A stretch of DNA of 64,000 nucleotides from Onchocerca lupi. Lineage: Eukaryota > Nematoda > Chromadorea > Rhabditida > Onchocercidae. Below are positions 27,039-37,410 of the stretch, one piece after another (the stretch's first letter is position 1; every line of letters begins with the position of its first letter). A program made the translations under genes and the position numbers. The notes under the pieces were generated by a model. The model saw only the letters and a program-made list of their open reading frames with translations, did no database searches and had not been told where the DNA came from. Where the stretch lies: contig JAOVVO010000037.1 of NCBI GenBank assembly GCA_028564675.1, forward strand, positions 1 to 64,000, given 5' to 3'.

Positions 27039-29339
27039 GTAAATGTCTATGTACATTTATGTCACTAATGTCAAAAAATTAGTACATTAAAGGAAGCATG
27101 AATTGTAATCCGAAATAAGTATTACGGAATAAACGGCAGGTAGTAAATTCATTGACATAAACAATTTCATGTTTTAATTTTAAATGACATCTATAATTCG
27201 GCTACCATGTCTTGTTTAACTAGACAGTTATGTTGTTCAACTTATGTTTATCTTTCTTATGTTGTTTAGAAACTAGTTGACGGAAGCTAATGTTGTTTAG
27301 GCGTGGAGAAATCTTCTTGCTCAAAATTTAAATTAGATATGAAATGTCACTGCAGTAGTATTTATATAAAATAATTGCAACTTTTTTATATCATTCAATC
27401 GATGCACCAATCTATTATCACTCAGAAGCTATTAAAAAAAAAAAAAAAAAAGTCGAAAAATTTAACGATGAGATTTTATATAAAGTGATACTGCATCACA
27501 CGTTCTGACAGTATTACTGTCAATATCTAAAGTTGATAACATAAGTTGATTTGTCCAAATTTTTAAAGGACATTTTTTTTTCAAACAAATTATGAGATAT
27601 TATTACCATATTAGCCGTTGGATTGTTTTCAAGAATCTTCACAGATTTGGAAAAAAATTGAAAAATGAATCCTATATTTGGAAGTTGCTTCTAATTTAAA
27701 TTATGGGAAATTTTTTTCTAAGCCTTAATATGCACTTGGAAAATGTTAACGAAAATAAGACAAAAATCTTGGAACAAATTAAGACCGGAAATCCAAAAAT
27801 CCTACATGGCGAACGGTCGAAACAAAAAAATGCGATGCAAATTCCAAGTTTTAAGGAAAGAACTCGCTGCAAGAGCATGACATGTGGCAGTGAGATATGA
27901 AACTTAAGTTCAATTCACCACAACAAAACACAACATCAAACGAACTGTATGTGCATTCAAGCAGCGTGATAAGATTCCATATGATTTGTGATGTAAAAGA
28001 ATTCATATAAAATACATCCTTGGCACAATGAATGAGTTTAAAATGAAATGAATAGTGAAATCAAATTTTGGAAGTTATGGTAGGCAAAAGGGTGGAAAAG
28101 TATTGCAAAGCAAAGTTCGATGTAATTCGATGGTGAAGATAAAAGATGCAGTGTGGATAAAAATAGCAGGAGATTTATTTCTAAAGAAAATATGAAATTC
28201 ACCACTAGAAACGAAGACTTGGAAGAATGACTTGAATTAGTCCACCATTTATAGTACTTCAATGAAACACCACGAAAAAAGAAAATGATAATTCGGATAG
28301 AATAATATTGAATGATAAAATGTGTAACATGACCAGCATATACGTTGAATCATTTATGAAATAAGGTTCGTAAATAATGTATATCTATTTTGTAATCACG
28401 CACGTAATGCAATTTCAAATTTTCATTTCAATGTTTCAATCCAATTTTTCATTTAGAGATGTTATGATAACAAAAAACTTTTACTAAAGAAGTTCAAATA
28501 CATCACGAAACTGAATCTTATGGCTTGATGAATGTTTTGAGGAAATAAGCAGAAAATTAGGTTTTATTCTTTCTACAATTCAATTTCAGTGAACTGTAAA
28601 ACGATGCTTTAATATTTTTCATCTACGGTAGTTTAACTAAGGAAGGTACAAGCTTTTTCGAGAAATTCAACTAGCATAGGTACTTAGTTATTTATTGACA
28701 AAGGTTTTTGGTCGTTTATGTAAGTAATAAATTTAGAAATGCTAATCGTTTATGAATAAATTAAAATCGGGAAGTTCATGAATAAATTAAGATTAAGACT
28801 GAGAGTCTTCAACCTTTAAAATTCCATTTTCATCATGAGTTTAATTGCCAACAAAGATAAGTGAAATTATATGACTCCTCAAAACGAAGTTTTAGAAATT
28901 TATATTGCAAATTTGAAACAAAGCATGAAGTGCCTAAGTGTTGGAAATGATCAAACAGAAAATATCGTTTTTGTAGGTATTTATAATTCTGATTCATTCA
29001 TGGATAACTGCACAGATGGTAAGTCTAAAATAAAATTATTAATAGGATAGCCCAGTCATCCAGGAATTTCCTAATCCGACGCATTTAATGCGTTTCCAAC
29101 TGTTTGTATGCAAAACCATTGTCTGAAAACATTTTATTCCAGTTTACTTTATAATATCATCGGAATATGTGGCACAAAGATCACCAAAATACTAACTCAA
29201 CATTAAAAATTATATCTATAACCTATGACAATAGTTAATACTAAAATTGAAGAGGGTGATTACTTTGAAACGCATTAATGGAATAATCAGCACAGTTCCA
29301 ACAAAAGTAAGGTCTGGACTTCCTATAGCAAAAGATTAA

Positions 29340-29648
29340 GCAAATTACGGCCTACCTGAACATCATCGATCCTACAGCTTTTTTGAAGCAACACAAGAGA
29401 TGGGCTTTGCAGCTCCCAATAACTTGCATTTCTAAAATCGTCTCGCTGCAAATAAGTATCTCTCTTGCGCAAATAATCTAAGCGTCTTCCCCAAATTTTC
29501 CCAACCAGAAGCAGGAAAAAGAATTCTGTGAGGTTGTCCTCCAAAGGAAAGTAGGCCAACAAAGAGCAATTTCTCACACATTGAATCCTGGGTTGAGTGG
29601 CGCAGTGCAATGAATCTCCACAAGGCTAAATCCTTTCCTTATCAATAA
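29340..29648 (+). pseudogene. GC-richer block with interrupted reading frame
   Basis: The block is clearly richer in G+C than its surroundings. On the + strand one frame reads about 100 codons with two internal stops (TAA at 29433-29435, TGA at 29529-29531), with protein-like pieces such as LSVFPKFSQPEAGKRIL and IESWVEWRSAMNLHKAKS. On the minus strand two frames are also open (95 and 63 codons), one of them bounded by acceptor- and donor-like sequences. I recognise no family. A decayed gene, an inserted foreign (for example endosymbiont) fragment, a conserved RNA or an orphan exon are all possible. Confidence 0.3.
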
Positions 29649-30229
29649 TCCATAAATATACAATTCTGAAGAGCGATTCCACATAATCCATTATGCTTAA
29701 GAATTATTCCTGATGCAATATACCTTCACACTGCAACAAAAATGCATTTTATAGAATGTACCTAAATTAACAACTGCACGATTCCGACGACAAAGAACAA
29801 ACATTTTTTAAATATATGATTAGTTGAAATCGAAATTAGAATTCCCAACAAATGTAGAGGAATGAAAATGATCAAGTAAGTACTGCTATAATCAAGAAGT
29901 ATTAGAACGAAATTTTGAACTTTTCCAATAACAACAAATCACAGCATGTGATATAATAAAATATAATTTAGCGTAGTGATGTGAAGTAATGAAACAAGTT
30001 TAGTAAGAGCTTGGTGAAGTGTTCCCTTAGTGCTTAATCACCTTATGAAAATAGAGAAGCTTGAAGAAAAGCAGGGAAATCCAACAATACACTTTACAAT
30101 CAATAACATACATGCTTTGTTGATTTTAAATGTCCGTCCATACAATGAATGAGGTCGGGTAATTAACAGCAGAATACTGGATCAAATAACGCTAGCGCAA
30201 CAAGTGATGAATAAGAGAACGTGTACAAG

Positions 30230-31489
30230 TCAAGGTGAGTGAGAATGACTTCCACTATTACTGTACGATGGACTATATTGTGGTGAACCTCGAGAAGCGC
30301 GACCAACCGGAGATCTAGAACGGGAATGAGCACGCGACTCCCCATTATCTTCTTTCACTCGAATGTAAGAGGTTTCACCCTGAAAATTCTTTTTTCATTT
30401 CATCTAATGAAACTATCAAAAATATAATCATACGGTAAAAAAACATGTAGGCTGAAAGTGCGTAGACATACCTCATGTGATTTGAATTTTGTATCATCAA
30501 GTTTACGTAAAGCATATTTCATATCTTCATAACGACTATATTCCACAATACCAGTGCCATCACGCAACACATCCGTATAGCAAACATCGCCTGCTTCACG
30601 CATATGGTCTTTTAAATCCTGCCAAGAGCCTGAAAGAGTATAACATTTAGCAAGGATAAGTAAAAGTTATATTACAACTAAAATTGATGAGCCTAATCAA
30701 ATTATTTCGCGAAATCAAATGAAAAAGACCGAGAAGTTCTACTCAAGTATATTATTCACTTATTGATTTGAATGGATTTTTTAAACTTGATTAAATAACA
30801 CAGGTTTGAGAGGAAATTACCTGAGCTCGTTGAAAATGCGTTAAGTACTGCTAACAGAATAATTCTTATTAAGCCACTTGTTCTTTTTTTCAAAGCATTT
30901 TGCGAAAGAAAATATGACATTTTTCAAATGAGACAAACCTGAAGCCGGCAAACCCGAAACTATAACGCGGTAGCTTGCTCGACGACCTCCACTGGAACTG
31001 CTACCTCCACCACCGTTTCGCGAGAGGGATAAGTTTCTTCCAGAATCATACGGCCGTCCTCCGGGTCCTCTTGGTCCTAAACCGCGAGGAAATTCTACCC
31101 GCAACCGATATCCCTCGTAATCATAACCATCACGACCGCGAACAGCATCCTCCGCATCTCTGAAATCAACATTGTAAAAATGAAATTGTACAGTCTTAGA
31201 GAGATGTAACAATGATATCACAACAACTAAACCGCAGTTTCAATTTATCCTGTAAGCATAGAGCAGATTAACCTAAATTAACAAATTGAAATCAATGCAA
31301 GAGGCAAAAGAATATTAAAAATGACGCAGACCTCGCATCTTCGAATTCCACAAAAGCGAAATATGGTTGTCGTCGATCTTTCAAGTCGACATAAAGAACT
31401 CTGCCATATTTGCTGAAGATTTCTTCCACATCCTTCGCTCTAATACTTGTTGGTAGATTTCCAACGTAAATACGGCTTTCTCGTGACAT
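30230..31489 (-). CDS. rsp-3: SR splicing factor SF2/SRSF1
   Basis: Nuclear SR protein that binds exonic enhancers and promotes splice-site selection. Four exons: 31332-31489, 30939-31159, 30472-30629 and 30230-30379; 228 residues. RRM1 (~6-75) starts RIYVGNLPTSI and contains the RNP1-like YFAFVEFEDAR. A glycine-rich hinge (~85-108) follows. The pseudo-RRM2 (~110-180) carries the diagnostic SWQDLKDHMREAGDV (128-142). The C-terminal RS region is very short: one SRSRSP run, then a Ser/Tyr/His-rich end, well below the roughly 50-residue RS domain of human SRSF1. Phases agree at all junctions. A leader acceptor (ATTCTTAG) ends at 31508, 18 nt before the ATG. BBS4 lies 1.17 kb upstream on the same strand, too far to claim an operon. 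Confidence 0.96.
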
Positions 31490-31506
31490 TTATCCTTAAT
31501 TGGAAA

Positions 31507-31510
31507 GCTA
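31507..31510 (-). other. likely trans-splice acceptor of SRSF1
   Basis: Minus-strand GCATTCTTAG ends at 31508, giving an 18-nt leader to the ATG. Another acceptor-like CCAG lies about 50 nt further upstream. Confidence 0.45.
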
Positions 31511-32660
31511 AGAATGCATAAAAAAGAGCAGAGGTGCAACAATAAGCTTATTTCTGGAATTAATACGATAAAAATTTCCACAGCAGTTCCGATTATGATA
31601 TGATAAAAAAGTATCTGAGATATTACGAATTACTGACACTTCATTACGCAACGATGTGTATTTTAGGACAAACTAAATTTCGTTTGTATTCATGGCGTCA
31701 TACAACATTTAGTGGAGGAGAGAGCACTGAGTGAGATGAGAAAACTAGTCAAAAAACAAAAACACTATTTAAACTGTCATAACACAACCATGAACAACGC
31801 GGCCTATTCGTAATTGACATGCAAATCTTGATGGACGACTATGACGTTCCCAAAACTTTGGATTGATCAGGTCACGATGAAATTTTTACGGTTTTTGCAT
31901 TGAACTCGAGAAATAACAGACGGATGGTACATTTTGGCAGCCAATTACTATCCTTTAGAAGTTAGTCATTATATGTGTTATGTGTAATATATAATGCGAG
32001 AATTCATGAAGTTTCTAAATAGTATGGTTGCTCATAAATTTTCCGTCCAATGAAATGAACATGCACAAAAGACTCCACTTCCTTTCCCTTGTGGTGGAGT
32101 ATTTATTAATTTCCAAGTTCTTATTAGGAAAAATATGTGATTTCGTATTTTGTGGCATTGTATTGTTATCATTTCTCGGAAGGATGTGTAATAGCTGATG
32201 AGCAGTTTTTCAATGCTACAGTGTACCTAATTACAAAAGGGAATTGCTCCTCGACGCATCCTTGTAGTGCTCAAATAATTTGTTTCAACTGTTTCATCTA
32301 CTCTTTGTTGCATCATCCATTTTGTCACTGATAAGATATAATCCAAAGCCTATTTCCGGTAATCAGCTAAATGTTTATCATATAAAAGACAATGAAGTGG
32401 ATAGGTTGTTACAACACAATTTTGATCGAATGTTCAAGGAACAGTACGTTCATGAGCAGCTTCGTCGAATTTATTTACTTGACTCAAATATCGTTTTAAA
32501 TTTTCTGCCACAAATAGCATCTCCTGAAAATAAAACCGCTAATAGTAAATTGATTATAGTCGCAACATCATCTTTCCCCACAGCACTTCCCCACATTAAT
32601 TTTCAACTTCCGTTTGAATTCCAAAAATCATATTACAACTTGAAATTCTTGAATAAATTC
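31510..32660. other. spacer between bbs-4 and rsp-3
   Basis: 1.15 kb between two minus-strand genes. The + strand carries 64- and 131-codon frames (32137-32331, 32280-32675). The latter overlaps the bbs-4 stop and has protein-like stretches (NEVDRLLQHNFDRMF), but no family is recognised and no splice partners were found. Confidence 0.4.
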
Positions 32661-35330
32661 TCATTTTACTTGTGAGAGCTGTTGCTTGTTAGTGATTGCT
32701 TTGTAGAATGCCTGCAGCGAAACAGCCGATTCCTTAAATTCTTTCTGTTTCGCTTTAAATATGGCGTAATTTAAACGTATCTGAGCGCCATCATTCTTGT
32801 CAAGTTGAAGCGCTCTGTCGTAAGCTTTGTTCGCATTCAGAACATCATCAAGATTCGTTAGTACCACTGAAAATACTCTTCTATTCTATGTATGAAGTCT
32901 TAAACGATAGGATTTCAGCTAATATGCTTTCTAAAATTACATATTTCGGACAATTTTTCCAGAAGGTAATACTAGTTACCATTTACTTATTTATTTTTTG
33001 AAGCTTTCAGAAAAAGGAAAAACGATTTAAGAATAATCTTTGCTTGGAATGAAGAAGTGGAACCTGCTAGTGCCATGTAAGGCATCATCGAACGAGTGTT
33101 TAAATTGACAGCCGATGATAAAAAATGATAAGCAGATGCGTACTGCTGCATAGCATTATGTACTATGCCAAGATTGTAGCAAATTTTCCATTCAAGCGGG
33201 CACAAATAATTAGCCTTTAGGAAAAAATAAATGAATTTAGAGTAAAAAACAATTGGTAAATTTTCACTAATAATTTTCTCGAAGATTTTAAATATCTAAG
33301 AAAGTTTACCTTCTTCAGACAGCTTATTGCTGCAACGCATTTGCTTTTACCAAAAAAACACATGCCAATATTATTCCACAATGGTCCATTATATTCACAC
33401 TTCTCTGCAGCTATTCTGTATAGAAATAATTATTAAATCAAAAAATATAAAGTATGCATCGTTTATTTATTTATTTGTTGATTTATCGTTTGGAATCAAA
33501 AAAAGAAAAAGAATCTGTACCTCTTTTTGAAGTTCTTCATATTTCTTATTTCTTAGCTACTTGTCAAACGGTTACAGAAACTGCAACTAACCTATACTTC
33601 GTTAGAGCAACATCGTGCTCACCACTTTTTTGTATGATAGAACCAGCGGCCAGAATACCTTGTGGATGTGTGGGATCATAGCTGAGGGCTTTGCCAAATG
33701 CATCAAATGCTTGGTCATCATTTTGCCATCTTGTATAAAGCAGTCCCAAATTTGTAAGAACTTCAAGATTCTCTGGTTCCAACTGCAATCGTCATTTTAG
33801 AAACTATACCACTGCAATAATTTAAAACTGATGTAGAAATCCACATACATGCTCAATACCTTAAATGGTTCACGCATGAAGAGGAATTTTTATTGCTGTT
33901 AACTGTTTTGTGCATTTCATTTTACAGAAGTCTTCGAAAGGATTTATTTCTGTTTCCTTTTCGAAATCTATTTTCAATTTTTGGAAATCCAACTTCTGGA
34001 ATTCCCTGGAAAAGTTCTCTGGACAAATTCATAGTGATATTATGATGCAGTTTGCATTAGTTATGCATTATGTTACTGATCACTTCCAAGACTTACTTCC
34101 AATGCTTTCTTTTGCGCGTCAATTGCTAGTTTCATATCATTACGTTGCTCACATAATCTAGCTAGAAACGTCAAAATTTCAACATGTCGTGCAGCTGCTG
34201 GAGCTGCAAGTAAACATTCTTGCGCCTGAAAAGTTATTCGAAAAGATTTATCTAAAATAAGTAAGAATAAATCCGGAATAAAATAGAATGTGTAGTTGAA
34301 TAGGAAAGCAATTTTATCAATAAATTGCTTTTGGCAGTGATAGATGAGAGACAAATGTTTTCAAATAACAGGAAGCTTGAAAAGAAATTTAGCATACTTT
34401 GAGTGCAGATTCAGAATCCTGTTTGATGTGATACAGTGCCATTGCTCGCCAATAGTATGATTTCTAGAATTAAACATCATTATTTTAATCATTCAGTATA
34501 AATTAAAGTAACTTCTGCAAAATGCACACTTGAAAAAAAAGACACTCTCCTAGTTTTTAAAATGATTATTTAAACTTATCCAGTCCGTTTTGTTCATCTT
34601 GATTGCATCCAAAAAAACTTCTGATGCTTTAATATGGTTTCCGAGCAAGAAATGCAAACAACCAATTTCACGCGTATAAACAGCATTTGACGGATTCACT
34701 GACTGTGCTTTCCCAAACCTTAAAATTGAAATTAAAGTTGGAGGCTTTAAAGAATAATAAAAAATATGAAAATGACTATTTTGGAAAAAAATTCTTAATA
34801 TTTCAATAGTATAGCTAATAGGAATTGAAATAACTAACCATGTTAAAGCTTCACGAAAATTCCCTTCGATTCGAGCTATTTTACCTCTAGTGAAAAACGG
34901 ATACTCGCACAATTCGTTGTACTCATCTGCCATCTCCTTCAATTAATTTTTAACTGTAATTTTAGAATAAGTAATGTAAGTATAAATTCATTTCAGAAAT
35001 TAATGGAGTGATTTAATCTGATTGATTCTCTACTAGTGATCATTAAATTATGGTAACCTTTATTAGGGCTTTGCATGCATTAAAATCTCTGCGAATGAAA
35101 TGATGATGAAGAATGAAATTCCTGCGATCGAAACCATGGAGCTCTCTTTTTTTAGTTTTCGCCACAATTTTTCCACTAGCCATCTTAGGCACCGTGTCAC
35201 CATTACGTTCGACGTTATCCTGATCCAGGTCATTTTCCAGCGGAATCAATTTATTTTTAACGCCGATGTTCATGGAATTGGTGGAATAAGATCGATTGTT
35301 ATTACCATTTTCTTCTTCATCATCAGACAT
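32661..35330 (-). CDS. bbs-4: BBS4, TPR subunit of the BBSome
   Basis: BBSome subunit required for ciliary membrane-protein traffic; in nematodes expected in ciliated sensory neurons. Nine exons: 35058-35330, 34839-34936, 34580-34718, 34398-34463, 34097-34225, 33592-33782, 33310-33415, 33064-33214 and 32661-32866; 452 residues, shorter than human BBS4 (519). A low-complexity acidic start (1-60) precedes tandem TPRs from about residue 75 to 430. Family-specific stretches are LILHH-like helix NFILHHHFIRRDFNACKALI, NLGLLYTRW, GILAAGSIIQKSGEHDVALT, LWNNIGMCFFGK and NLGIVHNAMQQYASAYHFLS. Oddity: the exon 3/4 junction aligns only if the intron begins ATAAGT instead of GTAAGT. Acceptors of exons 2 and 3 end in AAG. 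Confidence 0.94.
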
Positions 35331-35337
35331 TTGATGT

Positions 35338-35341
35338 CCTG
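35338..35341 (-). other. likely trans-splice acceptor of bbs-4
   Basis: Minus-strand TTGGTTTCAG ends at 35339, 8 nt before the ATG at 35328-35330. Confidence 0.5.
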
Positions 35342-36269
35342 AAACCAATGAAAAACAAAAAGAACATACACCGTTTCAGAAAGTCACAAAAATAATTAAA
35401 GATTCCAGTGGATAAATCTGATGTCGCACGTAAACTAGATTACAATTCCTTCTAAAAATATGCTTAACGACCAAATTGAAGGAGCAAACTTTTTACCCAG
35501 TCGTTTTTTCTAAAATATACTTTTTGCTGGCAAAAATTTCAAGTCATTTTTCTTGCTTCATGCTGACACGCTTAAGCCGTAAATTTCTTTCCTAAGTTAT
35601 AACCGTTAATGAATGTTCTGCGGACATAGAATGATGGAGATGTGATAGATAAGGAGTGATATGTTCTAGTGATAAGTTTAAAATTGTCCATCGAATCGTA
35701 TTTTGCGAATATTTTGATGCATAATTTAGGCACCAAAAGGAGTCAAAATGAATGAAGTTTGATAGATAATTTAGGCATCAAAAAAATCAAAATCAGTTGA
35801 AAATAAAGAGTTAGGAAGATTTGTTATCATCTGATGAAGTGCAAGATAAACATGAGAAACATATTTACATTATCATGATAGTCAACTGTAACAACTGTAT
35901 GTTAAAATTTCTCATTTTGGGTTCTTTGATAAAAAAAAAAAAAAAAAAAGGAAAATTTCACAGTATAGACGCAAATCCTCGTTAACATTCCGGGAAATGA
36001 ACAAATGAATCTAGTGTGCATCACATACCGAATATGGTGTTATGGTGTTACCATAGATACCAGGCCATTTTTTGCCAACTGAAATAATCACTACTTCATC
36101 CAGGCATACTTTTTGTCCAAAGATTTAGTTGAAAAAATGCTCCGAGTATTGATAGGCTAAAATTAAAGGATCCGAAATATCATTAGTTCATCAACAAATG
36201 ATTAAATGATTAGCTGAATGATAGTAGATTATTCAGTACACTACCGTGAAACCAATTAGGCTTATTAGC

Positions 36270-36427
36270 TGCGCTACACTGATTCATCAGGCAATTAATA
36301 TATTAAAAAAAAGAAGAAGAGAGAACAAAAAAGAAAAAATTAAAGAGTTTATAAAGTACTTTTATAGTTTTATTTACAGTATGCGCTACACTGATTCATC
36401 AGGCAATTAATATATTAAAAAAAAGAA
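36270..36427. repeat. 46-bp direct repeat, 112-bp spacing
   Basis: The segment TGCGCTACACTGATTCATCA, continuing through AGGCAATTAATATATT and an A-run, occurs at 36270-36315 and again, essentially identical, at 36382-36427. Short inverted sequences TAGGCTTATTA (36257) and TGATAAGCCTA (36432) flank the pair, so it may be the core of a small inverted-repeat element. Confidence 0.85.
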
Positions 36428-36861
36428 AAGCCTGATAAGCCTAGTGATTGTTGTCTACAGTAATGGATCGAGTATATAATGGAGAAAATTTTCAATGTGC
36501 TTTCAAAATATGAAAAGTTGGCACCTTTTCGCTGTAGAGATATGGAAGTTTTGCTCAGTAATTTACATCACTTAAGGTATTAACTGATATTGTATTAAGG
36601 TATTTTGAAATGTTGTTCCTATCTTACTAAAAGTACGTCTAAATAAACATTGTAACACATGAAGTTTTCTCTTTCGCTCATATCTAAGTTGCTAAAATCT
36701 CAAAACAGCCCGAAAATCCCGGAGTAAGAAAAGAATTTCAGATTCTCCTCTGCATGTAGAATATATCTCATCTAGCAATTGATAAATTTTATCAGGTACT
36801 TTTCATTGCAATATATACATTCATTTACATATTATTTTAGCATTTTTATGCGTAATGAGTC

Positions 36862-36947
36862 AATTACTATTAATTTCTGTCGAATGGGGTCATTCAATGT
36901 ATTGCGATATCAAATGACCCCCATCCCGACCAAAATCAGTAGTAATT
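36862..36947. repeat. imperfect inverted repeat, ~33-bp arms
   Basis: Arm 36862-36894 (starting AATTACTATTAATTTCTG, ending GGGGTCATT) pairs with arm 36913-36947 (starting AATGACCCCCAT, ending AGTAATT) around an 18-nt loop. The inner block GGGGTCATT/AATGACCCC is perfect; the outer part has a few mismatches and one-base bulges. It could be a small MITE-like element or a folded transcript. Confidence 0.8.
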
Positions 36948-37382
36948 TCTGATTTTCACACAGACCATGTAATTCTGTGTCACTGACTTGGCCATCAAAT
37001 TTGATAAAGGAAGGACAAGAAAAGACGGGATGTTCTGTCGTGAGATTGTAATTAAGGCTTAGTATCTAATGAATTTTTTGTATCGAGATGGTTGCTAACT
37101 ATTAACTGTTACGAGATTTTGTTTTATTTAATAAAAAAATTAACAAGTGCTGCTACAGATATCAGAATTGACAAAATAGAATGTATTAAACGAAGTCAGC
37201 TTCTTTATCATTGATAGTGAGTATTCTATGATTACGGAAAAAATTTTAGTCCATCGAAAATAATGCAGACTTTTTATAATGTGTCACGAAGACCAGGTGG
37301 TGATATATATTTAATATCTAATGATATTGTGGTTACTTGGAAAGACAAAGGATTATTGTATCTTTTTTTTAGAAAGTAATTT

Positions 37383-37386
37383 CAGT
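37383..37386 (+). other. likely trans-splice acceptor of ASNSD1
   Basis: AAGTAATTTCAG ends at 37385, 25 nt before the ATG at 37411. Confidence 0.5.
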
Positions 37387-37410
37387 TAGAAGTAACGAAA
37401 CAATTGATAG

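Larger units (their letters stand above)
18360..30229. other. 12-kb gene-poor region
   Basis: No gene model could be closed on either strand. Frames of 60-95 codons (for example 19130-19417 and 19294-19509 on the minus strand) resemble no family and lack connecting splice sites. The region holds a diverged 53-bp repeat pair, several A runs, AG-rich and dinucleotide microsatellites, and one GC-richer block at 29340-29648 listed separately. Distal regulatory DNA for the flanking genes or unrecognised non-coding RNA genes could be present; I cannot show either. Confidence 0.55.
35342..37382. other. shared upstream region of divergent bbs-4 and ASNSD1 genes
   Basis: About 2 kb with no coding frame. 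It contains an A19 run (35931-35949), a 46-bp duplicated segment and a long imperfect inverted repeat, each listed separately. Promoters of both flanking genes should lie here, but I cannot place them. I did not find a clear X-box, the RFX site expected near nematode ciliary genes. Confidence 0.5.

Noticed and set aside
31510..32660. bbs-4 and rsp-3 as an operon
   Set aside because: Same strand, but the spacer is about 1.17 kb, both genes have their own leader acceptor close to the ATG, and no U-rich downstream-cistron signal is evident.
32280..32675. 131-codon + strand frame as a gene
   Set aside because: It overlaps the 3' end of bbs-4 antisense, has no homologue I recognise, and its tail is antisense UTR-like sequence.
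35100..35342. 80-codon + strand frame
   Set aside because: Antisense shadow of bbs-4 exon 1, whose minus-strand reading is supported by homology.
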